A stretch of 64,000 bases of DNA. It comes from Bog-756 sp963841885 (GTDB lineage Bacteria > Actinomycetota > Acidimicrobiia > Acidimicrobiales > RAAP-2). The translations under genes and the position numbers were made by a program. The notes below the pieces were generated by a model, which made no database searches, had not been told where the DNA came from, and saw only the letters and a list, made by a program, of their open reading frames with translations. Below, piece after piece: positions 44,877 to 54,231 of the stretch. The first letter of the stretch is position 1, and each line of letters starts with the position of its first letter. The stretch covers positions 1-64,000 of the forward strand of contig CAWJEK010000013.1 in assembly GCA_963841885.1 (NCBI GenBank), written 5' to 3'.

Positions 44877-46406
44877 TTACCGGAGCCACGCCCGGGCCGG
44901 CTTCCGCTCGAGCCGGTGCCACCGGTCCTCCCACTGTCGGCGGGCGGCGGACTTCCGGTTGGCTTCGTGGGCCGTCACCTGACCCGCGGCAAAGGCGGCG
45001 ATGGCCGGACCGTCCTCCGACCAACGACGGAGCCACTCCCCCGCCGCCACCGCGTCCTGATGGTGCCCCAGGACGGCCTGCAGCTGCTTGGCCCGACGGG
45101 CGGTGCGGGTGGCCGGACCGCCGTTCACCGGTGCGGCCAGCTCCGCCCCGTAACGCAACTGCTTGGCGGCGATCCGCACTTCATGCAGCCGATGGTCGCT
45201 CGGATCCTTGCGGGCCCGGCGGACCCGGCGCCGCAACCTCGTCCACGCGGTCGCCACCAGGGCCGGGAGGACCTCTCCGGCCGGGGTTCCGGCCATCATC
45301 GGGTCGACGATCGGCGGCCGGATGCCCGAAGCGTGCAGCTTGTCGAGGAGTGTGAGATAGCGCTGGGTGTCGACCACCGCGGCCAGGGCCAGCGCCGCCT
45401 CGGTCCGTTGGATCCGGACGGACGCGGTCAGGACGGCGAGGCCCTCGGTGTCCACCGATCCGGAGTCCCGCTCCTCCGCCAGGCGGTCCGCCAGGACGTC
45501 GAGGTCCCGCACCCGGCCGAGCGAGCCCCCCACCCATCGCAGATCGTCGCTCACGTGGGCCACCCAGACCGGGTCCAGCAACGGCGAAAGGGTGCGGATG
45601 TCCGACCGCAGGCGTCGGGCCGCCACCCGGCCCTTGTGGACCGCTTCGACGGGTGGATCGCCCGGATGGAGGCGGAGGAGGAGGTCACGGTCCAGGATCT
45701 GACCCAGCGAGCCGCTCACGGCCTGCCGGACGACGTCGGCGATCGTGGACGACGCCACCTTCCCGTCCGCCCGGGCCCGGTGCGACGGTGCCGGAGAGCG
45801 GAACGGGTCAGCCGCGGACCCGAGAGCCCGACCGAGCTTCGGTGTCGACGGTCCCGGTCGGGCCCCGGCGGCGACCAGGCGATCGAGCACCTCCCGGGTC
45901 CGCTCGTCCCACGTCGGCACCTCCAGCTCCACCTCACGGAAGCGGTGCCCGTCCCGGCTCCCGCCGTGGACTGTGACGGCGTCGTCGTCGACCTCTCCCA
46001 CCAGGGTGCCGTCCGGGTCCAGCAGGCGGACTCGGCGCCGCAGGCACTCGAGTTCGGCGACCACCCGCAGGAGTTCGGATCGGACGGTCCCACGGAGGAG
46101 CCGACCCACATCGTCGGGGACGTCCTCGACAGGGCCTTCCCACGTATGTTCGGAACGTTCGGTGCCGGTGTCGGCGGCACCGTGCGGAAGCTTCAGGGTC
46201 CAGATCCCCGGGGTTTCCCCTTCGCCACTGCGATGGCGCAGGGTGATGCCCCGCTCCCACAGTCGGAGGTCACGGGTGTCGAGGTAGCTCGACCACAGCT
46301 CGAGGGGTTCGAGCACCAGGGTCCGCCCGACGACCGGTCGCAGATCGGGAAGCACGAACCCCACATCGGCTTCGAGCTTCGCTTCCCGTTCGACCGCGAC
46401 GTTCAT
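44877..46406 (-). CDS. CYTH and CHAD domain protein
   Basis: The 509-residue protein starts with a CYTH domain (VEREAKLEAD, the ExExK triphosphate-binding motif, at residues 5-9) over roughly 200 residues. A CHAD domain follows, with two copies of its histidine-arginine helix motif, HKGRVAARRLRSDIR and HEVRIAAKQLRYGAE. CYTH domains bind or hydrolyse triphosphates or polyphosphate, and CHAD domains bind polyphosphate granules. ATG 46406 has a GGGAAGGGGGG site. The pair suggests polyphosphate-linked physiology together with the Ppx/GppA gene at 36.5 kb. Confidence 0.93.
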   Translation of the reverse strand: MNVAVEREAKLEADVGFVLPDLRPVVGRTLVLEPLELWSSYLDTRDLRLWERGITLRHRSGEGETPGIWTLKLPHGAADTGTERSEHTWEGPVEDVPDDVGRLLRGTVRSELLRVVAELECLRRRVRLLDPDGTLVGEVDDDAVTVHGGSRDGHRFREVELEVPTWDERTREVLDRLVAAGARPGPSTPKLGRALGSAADPFRSPAPSHRARADGKVASSTIADVVRQAVSGSLGQILDRDLLLRLHPGDPPVEAVHKGRVAARRLRSDIRTLSPLLDPVWVAHVSDDLRWVGGSLGRVRDLDVLADRLAEERDSGSVDTEGLAVLTASVRIQRTEAALALAAVVDTQRYLTLLDKLHASGIRPPIVDPMMAGTPAGEVLPALVATAWTRLRRRVRRARKDPSDHRLHEVRIAAKQLRYGAELAAPVNGGPATRTARRAKQLQAVLGHHQDAVAAGEWLRRWSEDGPAIAAFAAGQVTAHEANRKSAARRQWEDRWHRLERKPARAWLR

Positions 46407-46529
46407 CACCGTCCCGTACCCCCCTTCCCTCGGCCCAATCGGAGTCGACCGACGGCGCCCGAGCAGCCGTTGTGCGCCCCGGGCGGCGGCCATGCGCCCC
46501 GGGGGCGGCCCGGAGCGCCGGACGGACGG

Positions 46530-46808
46530 TCAGCCGTCGCCCTCGGGCCACTCGCCGGTGAGCCGGGCCACGCCGGTCGCCTCGGCCCGGCGCAGGAAAG
46601 CCCGCACCACGGCGAACAGCGCGCCCTCGAGGGCGGCGGCGAGGAGCACCGACGACCAACCGGCACCCTGGTCGGTCGGATCGGGCTTGCCGTCCTGGTT
46701 CGTCACCGCCGACCACACCCACCCGAACAGGGTCCGGGCGACGATCCCGCCCAACACGCCGACGGCGAGCGAGCTGAGACGGTAGAGCTGACGGCCTCCG
46801 GGCGACAT
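46530..46808 (-). CDS. DUF4235 membrane protein
   Basis: A 92-residue protein, MSPGGRQLYRLSSLAVGVLGG, with two hydrophobic helices, ending in RRAEATGVARLTGEWPEGDG. It matches DUF4235 actinobacterial membrane proteins of unknown function. ATG 46808 has a GGAGGG site. The same frame is open upstream into the HAD gene, so a fusion cannot be excluded. Confidence 0.85.
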   Translation of the reverse strand: MSPGGRQLYRLSSLAVGVLGGIVARTLFGWVWSAVTNQDGKPDPTDQGAGWSSVLLAAALEGALFAVVRAFLRRAEATGVARLTGEWPEGDG

Positions 46809-46881
46809 CGACCCTCCGTCATGATCTCCCTGCGCTCCTGCGCGCCCGGTGCCGGACACCCTCACCGGAACCGGCACCCGA

Positions 46882-47607
46882 TCACTGGAGCAACCACCGA
46901 GGGGGCTGGTGTGGAGTCGGCTCAGGAGGTGGGCCGGGTCCCGGTAGACGGAGGCGGCTCCGGCCTCGGACAGCTCGTGGCGACTGAAGCCGCCCGACTC
47001 GAGCGCGACGCAACCGATGCCGGCCGCATCGGCGGCCCGGATGTCCCACACGCTGTCAGCCCACGGCCAGACTCCGGGCGGGGTCCAGGCCGCCGGCCTC
47101 CATGGCTCCCAGGAACACGTCGGGCGAGGGCTTGGAGGCGTCGACGTCATCGCTCCCTGTCGTAGCATCCAGGGCGTCGTCCGCATCCAGCACCTTCCGA
47201 TGATGGGCGAGCTCGTCCGCCGGCGACGACGTGGCCAGTACCGTGCGCAGTCCGAGTCCGTGGCAGGCCCGGACGAGGTCGGCCGCGTGGGGGAAGGCCT
47301 CGGTGTCGTCGATCAGTTCGGCGAAGGCGCGCTTGCGGGCCTCCGACGCCCCCGGGCAGTCGTGCCCCAGGAGTTCTGGCACCAGCTGGTCGCCACCCAT
47401 CCCCGTCAGTCGGTGGATGGCGTGCATCGGCGCCCACTCCCCCACGGAGCGCAGGGCCCGGGACCAAGCCAGGGTGTGGAGGTAGTTGGTGTCCACCAAG
47501 GTGCCGTCGACGTCGAACAGGACACCCGCCGCCCCCTGCGACGCCGCGTCCAGAGCGTTCGTCGGCGCCCCACGCTCCCGGCCGGCAGGCTCCGGATCAG
47601 TTCCCAC
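46882..47607 (-). CDS. HAD-family hydrolase (beta-phosphoglucomutase/phosphoglycolate phosphatase-like), one frameshift
   Basis: Motif I VLFDVDGTLVDTN with the nucleophile aspartate, motif II LATSSP and the motif III lysine in DASKPSPDVF are in the first frame from GTG 47607. Near 47065, after ARSLAVG, the frame breaks, and motif IV DSVWDIRAADAAGIGCVAL is in the next frame. That frame has no stop before the DUF4235 start, so the true end is uncertain; 46882 is the nearest stop in another frame. The cap domain (LTGMGGDQLVPELLG) is helical. The substrate is unknown. Confidence 0.78.
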
Positions 47608-47993
47608 CGATCGCCACCTGTCGCCATGCTCCGCTGCGTCGACTCCTGCTCACGTGTACATCCCACGGGTCCTCGCCGGCGGGGATGGCCGGACACGAAA
47701 GGCTGTGCCCTCGTCGTCGCGCTGGCAAACGTGCAGGAGGCGGCGGCCGTGCCCTCCGACTGCTGTCCTGCCCCACCGGCGGCAGACATCAGGGAGTACG
47801 AGACGACAGCCAGGCATCCAGGCATCCAGTCAGCCATGCAGCCATGCCGACGACCGCCACGGGGAGACAGCGGTGGCGGGTACGGAAGCGCTCCCATTTC
47901 GACGAATCCGGGCGACTGCCCGTCGACGTCACCCCCGCTCAGACCGCGAGCACCTGTTCAGTCAGGACCGTGCCTTCGGGCCCGGTCCCGACG
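47608..47993. other. Non-coding gap without recognisable gene
   Basis: These 386 bases hold no reading frame with family-like sequence. Around 47808-47848 there is a run of 7-9-base near-repeats of CAGGCATC and CAGCCATG. No hairpin or promoter stands out. Confidence 0.6.
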
Positions 47994-48779
47994 TCAGTGG
48001 GTCGAGAGACCGGTCCGCGAGAGGGCGAACGGGAGGAAGCTCGCGTTACCCACGTAGGACGCCGAGATCGTCCACCGGGACTTCGGATGGGTGTTGGTGC
48101 TCGACTTGGGCTGTACGGCGAACCAGCCGGCCGGAAGGACGCACGTCGCCTTGCCGTTGACGAGCGGCTGCGTGTTGTTGGCCGAGGGCGACGGGTTCGT
48201 TCCCTCACAGAACGGCTTGACGCCCTTGGCCGAGAAGCTGGCGGCCACCGCGAAGGTCACGTTTCCGGTCACCGCCGCGCTGCCGGGGCCCGAGGAGACG
48301 GTGGCCACGATGGTGGTGGAGGTGCTGTCGTGTGGCTTCGGGGAGTACTTGATCGTCATCCGGGTGGTGGCCACGGTGACCGTGTACGGGATGGAGGTCA
48401 TGACCGGGGCGAAGTTGGCGTCACCGCCGTAGGAGGCCGTCACCGTGTACGGCGACGCCGCGGCCACGAGGACCGCCTTGTCCACCTTGCACAGCGAGAT
48501 ACCCGAGGCCCCGAATTTGTTAGTCGAGCTACAGGTGAGGGAACTGCCGTCGTTGCCGGCGATCGTCCACGTCACCGACCCGCTGATGCCGGACTTGCCG
48601 ACCTTGTTCGGGGTGATGACCGCCTTGAACGTGGCCATCTGGCCGCTGACGATCGTCGCCTGCTTCGGCGTGATCGTCATCATCGTGGTGGTTCCGGTCC
48701 CGCCGGCGAAGGCCGGAGTGGCCGCACACACACCGGTGACCACGATGGCGAGACACGTCGCCCTCAGCAGATTCTTCAC
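47994..48779 (-). CDS. Secreted bacterial Ig-like domain protein
   Basis: The 261-residue protein has a signal peptide (VKNLLRATCLAIVVTGVCAATPAFAGG, cleavage after AFA). Two or three Ig-like repeats follow: TITPKQATIVSGQMATFKAV, then YTVTASYGGDANFAPV, then a related segment ending in ISASYVGNASFLPF. These resemble Ig-like domain 3 modules of surface adhesins. No membrane anchor or sortase motif is seen, so it is probably released or wall-associated. GTG 48779 is chosen because the signal peptide starts there. Confidence 0.82.
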   Translation of the reverse strand: MKNLLRATCLAIVVTGVCAATPAFAGGTGTTTMMTITPKQATIVSGQMATFKAVITPNKVGKSGISGSVTWTIAGNDGSSLTCSSTNKFGASGISLCKVDKAVLVAAASPYTVTASYGGDANFAPVMTSIPYTVTVATTRMTIKYSPKPHDSTSTTIVATVSSGPGSAAVTGNVTFAVAASFSAKGVKPFCEGTNPSPSANNTQPLVNGKATCVLPAGWFAVQPKSSTNTHPKSRWTISASYVGNASFLPFALSRTGLSTH

Positions 48780-48846
48780 AACAGTCCACCCCTCGTCGAT
48801 CAGCGCTCGTAGATCGCACCGGACGCCCCTGTCCGGCAACGCCGTG

Positions 48847-48875
48847 ATCTTTGTCCGTACGGGGCCGGGTGTCAA
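48847..48875 (-). promoter_or_regulatory. Sigma-70-type promoter of the Ig-like protein
   Basis: A perfect TTGACA (-35) is followed after 17 bases by AAAGAT (-10) on the minus strand. Transcription would start near 48840, giving a leader of about 60 bases before GTG 48779. This is the only consensus -35 noticed in the window. Confidence 0.5.
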
Positions 48876-48952
48876 CTATCGGTTGCAGCGGGCGCCCCGG
48901 AGAGTGCGACCCGAGGTGTCCGCCAGGAGCAATTCCCAGGTCACCGAGGTAA

Positions 48953-48970
48953 GGGGAGCGAAACTTCCCC
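48953..48970 (-). terminator. Small hairpin after the aldose epimerase gene
   Basis: GGGGA and TCCCC pair around an 8-base loop, about 40 bases past the epimerase stop. The stem is weak. Confidence 0.25.
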
Positions 48971-49009
48971 ACTCGGACCCGGACCACGACGCCGCGATCC
49001 TGCTGTGGT

Positions 49010-49963
49010 CTAGCGCGGGGTGAGGCCCCAGGCTGCGGTCCAGCGGGATCCCGGGCGCAGGACGGTCACATCGGTGCCACTGCGGAACGCGTCGGGTGGG
49101 CAGGTCATGGGTTCCACGGCGAGGGCCTTGCGTCGCTCCCCTGGCTCCAGGGTGTCACCCGAGTACACCATGAGGTAGCCGAATCGGTCGTCGGCCCAGA
49201 GCGTCACCCCCTCCGCCCCGTCAGGGTGGTCGAGGTCGACCCGTGCGCGGCCGTCGGCGTCCCGGTCGAGGTCGCAGTAGGCGGTGTCGAGCCGGGTGAC
49301 CCCGACGGGACGTCCGGCGGTGAAGTCGAATTCGCTGCCCGCCACCGACACCGACCCCGTCGGCAGGCCGCGTTCGTCGGTGACCAGGCGGCGCTGCGCG
49401 GGCAGGCGGAGGCGGGCCTGGTCGACGGTACTCGTGCCGACGGTCAGATACGGATGGAACCCGAGCCCGAAGGGGAGGTCGGTATCACCGATGTTCTCGG
49501 CGTCGGTGGTGACCGTCAGCCCGTCGCGACCGAGGCGGTACTCGACTCCCAGACGCAGGGCGAAGGGGTAGGCGGGCGTGGGCCGCAGGTCGCAGCGCAG
49601 GCCCACCAGGTTCTGGGCCCGTCCCGTCATCCGCCACGGCATCCAGCGCACCAACCCGTGGATGGCGTTGTGGTGCTCGATCTCGTTGAGGGGAGCCTGG
49701 GCCGAGACGTCTCCGAACCGGTAGGCGCCGTCCCCGAGCCGGTTCGGCCACGGCGCCAGCACCTGGCCCCGGCCGCCGTGGCTCCACTCGTCCGCGCCGA
49801 AGCCGTCCACGACGGGACGGCCGGAGACGCTGAAGCTCCGCAGCGTGGCGCCGATCTCGGTCACGATCGCCCGCTGGTGGCCGTGGCCGATCACCCACTG
49901 GTCACCGGTGGAGGCGGTGGTCTCGGCGGGACGCTGGTCGGGGGGCGGGTTCGGTGCGTGCAT
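49010..49963 (-). CDS. Aldose 1-epimerase family protein
   Basis: The 317-residue protein has the mutarotase residues: histidine in NAIHGLVRWMPW, histidine in LGFHPYLTVG, and the catalytic glutamate in VEPMTCPPDAF. The N-terminal sugar-binding segment APWPNRLGDG is typical of the family. It interconverts anomers of hexoses or a related sugar. ATG 49963 has a GAGG-type site. It is divergent from surE. Confidence 0.92.
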   Translation of the reverse strand: MHAPNPPPDQRPAETTASTGDQWVIGHGHQRAIVTEIGATLRSFSVSGRPVVDGFGADEWSHGGRGQVLAPWPNRLGDGAYRFGDVSAQAPLNEIEHHNAIHGLVRWMPWRMTGRAQNLVGLRCDLRPTPAYPFALRLGVEYRLGRDGLTVTTDAENIGDTDLPFGLGFHPYLTVGTSTVDQARLRLPAQRRLVTDERGLPTGSVSVAGSEFDFTAGRPVGVTRLDTAYCDLDRDADGRARVDLDHPDGAEGVTLWADDRFGYLMVYSGDTLEPGERRKALAVEPMTCPPDAFRSGTDVTVLRPGSRWTAAWGLTPR

Positions 49964-50212
49964 GGAGATCCTCGGGGGTCGGCCACGGGCCGTCCGTGGT
50001 TCGCCCCATGGGGGCGGTGCGTCGTCGTCGGGCGGGGGCCGGCGCCGCTCGACGGGCGCCGACCGCGGCCCACGGCCGCACCTTGCGGCCGATGTCGAAC
50101 GGTATGGTAGGCGACGAGGCCGCACCGGCCCGCCGGGACCCTGTAACGACCAGCTCGCAGCGCGGTCGCCGGGGTCCGTGCCTGGCCACCGACGAACGGA
50201 CCCTCCCTCTCC

Positions 50213-51058
50213 ATGCGCATCCTGATCACCAACGACGACGGCGTGTTCGCCCCCGGGATCGCCGAGCTGGCCAGAGGCCTGCATGCTGCGTTCGGGGACG
50301 AGCACGACCTCATGGTCGTCGCCCCGCTCACCGACCACAGCGGGGCCAGCGCCGCCGTGGGACCCGTCTACGAGCGGGAGTCCATCCCCTACGAGCACGT
50401 CGACATCCCGGGACTCGCCGATGTCCCCACCTTCGGGATCGACGGTTCACCGGCCCTCTCGGTGATCCTGGGCTGCATCGAGGGATTCGGGCCGAAGCCC
50501 GACATGATCGTCTCGGGCATCAATCACGGGATCAACACCGGCCGGTCCGCCCTCCACTCCGGCACGGTGGGCGCGGCGCTGACCGGCGCGCAGTTCGGTG
50601 TCCGGGGCCTGGCCGTCTCCATCGCCTGGGCCAGTGAACCCGACTCCTGGGGCACCGCCGTCGACCTGGCGCGGGGGATCGTGCCGGTCCTGGCCGGCGC
50701 CGAGCCCGGCACCGTGCTGAACCTCAACGTGCCGGCCGTGGCGGCGTCCGATCTCAAGGGACTCCGCCACGGCACCCTCGGACGCATGGGACTGATCCGG
50801 GCGGTCCGGCCCGAGCACACCCCGATGCCGGTGGACGGCCCGGCGGTCGACCGGACCGGCGGGGCCATCGTGCTGGCCCTGCGCGGTGCGGATGCTGCCG
50901 ATCAGGGAACGGAACGGGCCGAGCTCGAACCCGGATCCGACGCCGCCTTGGTAGAGGACGGCTGGGCGTCGATCACCGCCCTGGTCGGCGTGCGCGAGAA
51001 CGTCTCCGATGCCGGCGTGACCGCGTTGGCGTCGGCCCTCGCCACCCGTCCCGACTGA
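50213..51058 (+). CDS. surE: 5'/3'-nucleotidase SurE
   Basis: The 281-residue protein starts MRILITNDDGVFAPGI with the two metal-binding aspartates. It continues with APLTDHSGASAAV (catalytic serine) and VSGINHGINTGRSALHSGTVGAAL. SurE removes phosphate from nucleoside monophosphates and is linked to stationary-phase survival. It is somewhat longer than E. coli SurE (253). Confidence 0.95.
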   Translation: MRILITNDDGVFAPGIAELARGLHAAFGDEHDLMVVAPLTDHSGASAAVGPVYERESIPYEHVDIPGLADVPTFGIDGSPALSVILGCIEGFGPKPDMIVSGINHGINTGRSALHSGTVGAALTGAQFGVRGLAVSIAWASEPDSWGTAVDLARGIVPVLAGAEPGTVLNLNVPAVAASDLKGLRHGTLGRMGLIRAVRPEHTPMPVDGPAVDRTGGAIVLALRGADAADQGTERAELEPGSDAALVEDGWASITALVGVRENVSDAGVTALASALATRPD

Positions 51059-51061
51059 ACC

Positions 51062-51080
51062 GTCCGGACGCGGACCGGAC
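51062..51080. terminator. Hairpin between convergent surE and hydrolase genes
   Basis: GTCCGG and CCGGAC pair with a 7-base loop inside the 30-base gap between the two stops. Confidence 0.4.
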
Positions 51081-51088
51081 GCGCCCGA

Positions 51089-52330
51089 TCAGCTGCCGGG
51101 AGCGCCGAGCTCGTCCTCCAGCCAGTCGTAGGTCACCTGGGCCGACAGCCGCAGGTTGTCCGACTGGCAGTGGGCCGAGGCCCCGTCCGACGGGCGGAAC
51201 ACCCGCGAAGTCACCGGGCCGGTGACCCCGGCCACGAGGGCGTCGAACTGGGCCCTCGGTTCGTCGCCCTCGCGCTCGCCGACGAGGGCCAGGACGGGGC
51301 ACGAGATGGCGGCGGTCAGGTCGCCGAGCCGGTAGTCACCCATCGCGTCCCTCCAGGCGTGGAAGGACGGCACCCCGAAACGCGTGCAGATGGCCTCGAT
51401 CCCCCATTGCATCTGCCGCGGCATGAGGTCCTCCGGTACGCCGGTCACGTCCTCGGGGCGGATGTCCCTCGACATCCGGTAGACGTCGGACCCGACCCAC
51501 GCCTCCATGTAGCGCCCCATGTCGACCACCGGGGGGTTGGCCACCAGGGCGCCGACGCGAAGGTCGGTGGCGGCCGACCGGGCGGCGAAATACGAGCCGA
51601 AGCTCTGCCCGGCCAACGCCACCCGGTCACCGTCGACGTCGGGAAGGTCGACCACGGTGTCGAGGACGGCGGCCAGCGGTACCTCGTAGTCCGGGCGGAA
51701 GGTGAGGGACGGGTTGGTGCGCATGCAGCCGAGCTGGCCCGGCCCGTCGAAGACGAAGACGTTCCATCCCCGCTCGGCACCGGGGACCCCCAGCTGGAAG
51801 TAGAGCTCCTCGGCGCTCGAGTCGAAGCCCCCGACACCGATCACCGTGGGGCGCGGGGTCGGTCCCGAACGCGCCGGCCGGACCAGGTAGCCGGGCAGGG
51901 TGCCTCCCTCGAACGGCACCTCCAGGCGTTCCACCGGGGGGTCGACCAGGGCGGCGGCGTCCGAGAAGCAGGCCTGGCTGCGGGCTCCGGCCTCGCCCGC
52001 GCCACCCGAGGACGAGCCGCCGTAGTACTCAGCCGTCCGATAGTAGGTGGACGCCCGCAGCAGGTGGTCCCGACCGCTCACCCGGCGCCCGGCCCCGAGA
52101 CAGCGGCGGCCCTGGGCCTCCACCCGTTGGGCCAGTCGCTCGAACGCCCGGGTCCAGCTGCTGGGGCTGCCGTCGGTGATCTCGGCCACGACGGCGAGGC
52201 ACTCGCCGACGGTCGAGCCGCCGTAGTCGGCGACGCCCAGAGCCCGGATGAGCTGGTAGTCGAACTCGTCGTCCCGGAAGCCCTCCACCCGGACGGCACT
52301 GCGGACGACATCGGAGTCTTCGAAGGACAC
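51089..52330 (-). CDS. Alpha/beta hydrolase, FrsA/DUF1100-like
   Basis: The 413-residue protein has a helical N-terminal lid of about 170 residues (SGRDHLLRASTYYRTAEYY) and an alpha/beta hydrolase core with nucleophile GQSFGSYFA. Later segments are CPVLALVGEREGDEP for the acid and a C-terminal histidine. The DHLLRASTYYR motif is typical of FrsA-like and 2,6-dihydroxypseudooxynicotine-type hydrolases. The substrate is unknown. GTG 52330 has a GAGGAAGAGAG site. It is divergent from the nitrilase. Confidence 0.85.
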   Translation of the reverse strand: MSFEDSDVVRSAVRVEGFRDDEFDYQLIRALGVADYGGSTVGECLAVVAEITDGSPSSWTRAFERLAQRVEAQGRRCLGAGRRVSGRDHLLRASTYYRTAEYYGGSSSGGAGEAGARSQACFSDAAALVDPPVERLEVPFEGGTLPGYLVRPARSGPTPRPTVIGVGGFDSSAEELYFQLGVPGAERGWNVFVFDGPGQLGCMRTNPSLTFRPDYEVPLAAVLDTVVDLPDVDGDRVALAGQSFGSYFAARSAATDLRVGALVANPPVVDMGRYMEAWVGSDVYRMSRDIRPEDVTGVPEDLMPRQMQWGIEAICTRFGVPSFHAWRDAMGDYRLGDLTAAISCPVLALVGEREGDEPRAQFDALVAGVTGPVTSRVFRPSDGASAHCQSDNLRLSAQVTYDWLEDELGAPGS

Positions 52331-52400
52331 AGCGCTCTCTTCCTCGTGGTCGGCCCGGTCGACCGGGCCGCCGTCGGGGTCATTGTGCCCGATCGGGGCA

Positions 52401-52406
52401 TACCCT
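52401..52406 (+). promoter_or_regulatory. -10 box of a leaderless promoter (nitrilase)
   Basis: TACCCT ends five bases before ATG 52412. Confidence 0.42.
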
Positions 52407-52411
52407 GTGGC

Positions 52412-53315
52412 ATGCGAGTCGCCGCCATCCAGACGACGGCCGGGACGGACCGGAGCGCGAACCTCGCGGCGGCCGGTGCACTCGTCGACGAGGCGGCGGC
52501 CGACGGCGCCCGCCTCATCGTCCTCCCCGAGTACTTCTCCGTGGCCGGCACCCCCGAGGTGCTGCGGGCCGGCGCGGAGCCACTCGACGGACCCACGATG
52601 TCCTGGGCGTCCACCACCGCGGCCCGGCTCGGCGTACATCTGGTCGCCGGCAGCTTCCCGGAACGGACGGACGCCCCCGACGGACGGCTCTCCAACACCA
52701 GCTGCCTGGTGGGGCCCGACGGTGCCACCTTGGCCGTCTACCGCAAGATCCACCTCTTCGACGTGGCCCTGCGTGGCGTGGCGTTCCGCGAGTCGGACAC
52801 CATCGCTCCCGGTGCCGACGCCGTGGCGGTGCCCATCGGCGGATCCCGGGGGGCGCCCATCGGTGGCTCACCCGCGGCGGGCGACGGAGGAGCGCCGGTG
52901 GTGGTCGGCCTCACCCTCTGCTACGACGTCCGTTTCCCCGAGCTCTACCGGATGCTCGCCCTCGCGGGGGCCACGATCGTGACGGTGCCGGCCGCCTTCA
53001 CCGCGGCGACCGGTCCCGCCCACTGGGAACTCCTGCTGCGGGCCCGGGCCGTCGAGGACCAGTTCTTCGTGATCGGGGCCGCCCAGGTGGGCGAGCTCCC
53101 GCCGGGCATGCCCCGCTGCCACGGGCACTCGATGATCGTCGACCCGTGGGGCACGGTACTGGCCGAACGCGGTGATCCGACACCGGGCATTGTCGTCGGC
53201 CGAACTCGACTTCGGGCACCTGGCCGACGTGCGTGACCGCCTACCGGTGCTGGCGAACCGCCAGCCCGGGGCCTACGTTGGATTGCATGGGAACAAGAGG
53301 GGTATCGCCGTCTGA
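52412..53315 (+). CDS. Carbon-nitrogen hydrolase (nitrilase superfamily), one frameshift near the C-terminus
   Basis: The catalytic triad Glu-Lys-Cys is visible in LIVLPEYFS, AVYRKIHLFD and LCYDVRFPELYRM. These features match the omega-amidase/deaminated-glutathione amidase group. The first frame ends early at 53236 with GRTRLRAPGRRA. A one-base correction near 53198 restores the usual ending ADVRDRLPVLANRQPGAYVG and a stop at 53315. That ending overlaps the start of the next gene. The corrected length is about 300 residues. Confidence 0.88.
53274..53279 (+). promoter_or_regulatory. -10 box of a leaderless promoter (alpha/beta hydrolase)
   Basis: TACGTT ends seven bases before ATG 53287, inside the reconstructed end of the nitrilase gene. 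Confidence 0.42.
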
Positions 53316-54225
53316 GGGACCCGGTCCGAAGCCGAGGCGGGTGCTGAGAGCACCGGAGGACCTCCCGGACGACAAGCCGGGATCGGCGGCACCATACGAA
53401 GTCGGCCAGTTCGTCCACGACGACCTCGAGATGTACTACGAGGTCCATGGCAGCGGTCCCCGGGTACTGGTGTTCCTCCACGGCATCCTCATGGACGCCA
53501 ACATGAACCGCCGACTGGCTTCGGACCTGGCGGCGAAGGGGAACCGGGTGATCCTTCTGGACCTGCCCGGCCACGGCCTGTCCGCCCGTCCCCTGCGTGC
53601 GTCATTCCACCGGATGGACACCTACGCCGACCACGTCGTCGCTCTGCTCGACCACCTCGGCATCGACGAGGCCGTGATCGGCGGGGTCTCGCTCGGCGGC
53701 AACGTCAGCCTCCTCGTGGCGGCCCAGGCCCCCGAGCGGGTCCGTGGCCTGGTGATCGAGATGCCGGTGCTCGAGTGGGCCCTGCCCGCCGCCGCCATCA
53801 CCTTCGTGCCCATGCTCCTCGCCGCCCACTTCGCCCGCCCGGTGGTGGCCGGGGTGGCGAAGGTGTTCCGGTCGATCCCGCGTTCGGGCAACGGACCGCT
53901 CGACAGCGTCATGAACATGCTCTCGGCCGAGCCTCAGGAGACGGCCGCCGTGCTCCACGGGATCCTGGCCGGGCCCATCGCCCCGACGGTGGACCAGCGG
54001 GCGGCCATGGACGTCCCGGCGCTCGTGATCGGCCACAAGGTCGACCACGTGCACCCGTTCCACGACGCCCAGCAGCTCGCCCGGCGCCTGCCCCAGGGCC
54101 AGCTCATCCAGGCCAGTTCCATGCTCGAACTCCGGGTCCACCCCGATCGCCTGACCGAGGAGATCAACCGGCACCTCGACCTCGTCTGGGGACGACCGAC
54201 CGGCAGGGCCCGCAAGGCGGGCTGA
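53287..54225 (+). CDS. Alpha/beta hydrolase
   Basis: The 312-residue protein has the oxyanion-hole segment LVFLHGILMDANMNRRL, nucleophile elbow VIGGVSLGGNVSLLVA, acid loop GHKVDHVHPFHD and the late histidine in LRVHPDRL. Residues 1-35 are a Pro/Arg-rich leader. ATG 53287 is supported by the TACGTT box seven bases upstream. The substrate is unknown; esterase or haloperoxidase-like activity is possible. Confidence 0.86.
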   Translation: MGTRGVSPSEGPGPKPRRVLRAPEDLPDDKPGSAAPYEVGQFVHDDLEMYYEVHGSGPRVLVFLHGILMDANMNRRLASDLAAKGNRVILLDLPGHGLSARPLRASFHRMDTYADHVVALLDHLGIDEAVIGGVSLGGNVSLLVAAQAPERVRGLVIEMPVLEWALPAAAITFVPMLLAAHFARPVVAGVAKVFRSIPRSGNGPLDSVMNMLSAEPQETAAVLHGILAGPIAPTVDQRAAMDVPALVIGHKVDHVHPFHDAQQLARRLPQGQLIQASSMLELRVHPDRLTEEINRHLDLVWGRPTGRARKAG

Positions 54226-54231
54226 CCCGGA

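Noticed and set aside
48780..49009. c-di-AMP or c-di-GMP riboswitch before the secreted protein
   Set aside because: No conserved riboswitch core was found, and most of the candidate region lies upstream of the likely promoter.
50085..50108. Sigma-70 promoter for surE (TTGCGG ... TATGGT)
   Set aside because: The spacer is only about 14 bases and the -35 is poor, so it was not annotated.
51170..52411. A long plus-strand extension of the nitrilase
   Set aside because: It is antisense to the FrsA-like hydrolase. The nitrilase starts at ATG 52412 after a TACCCT box.
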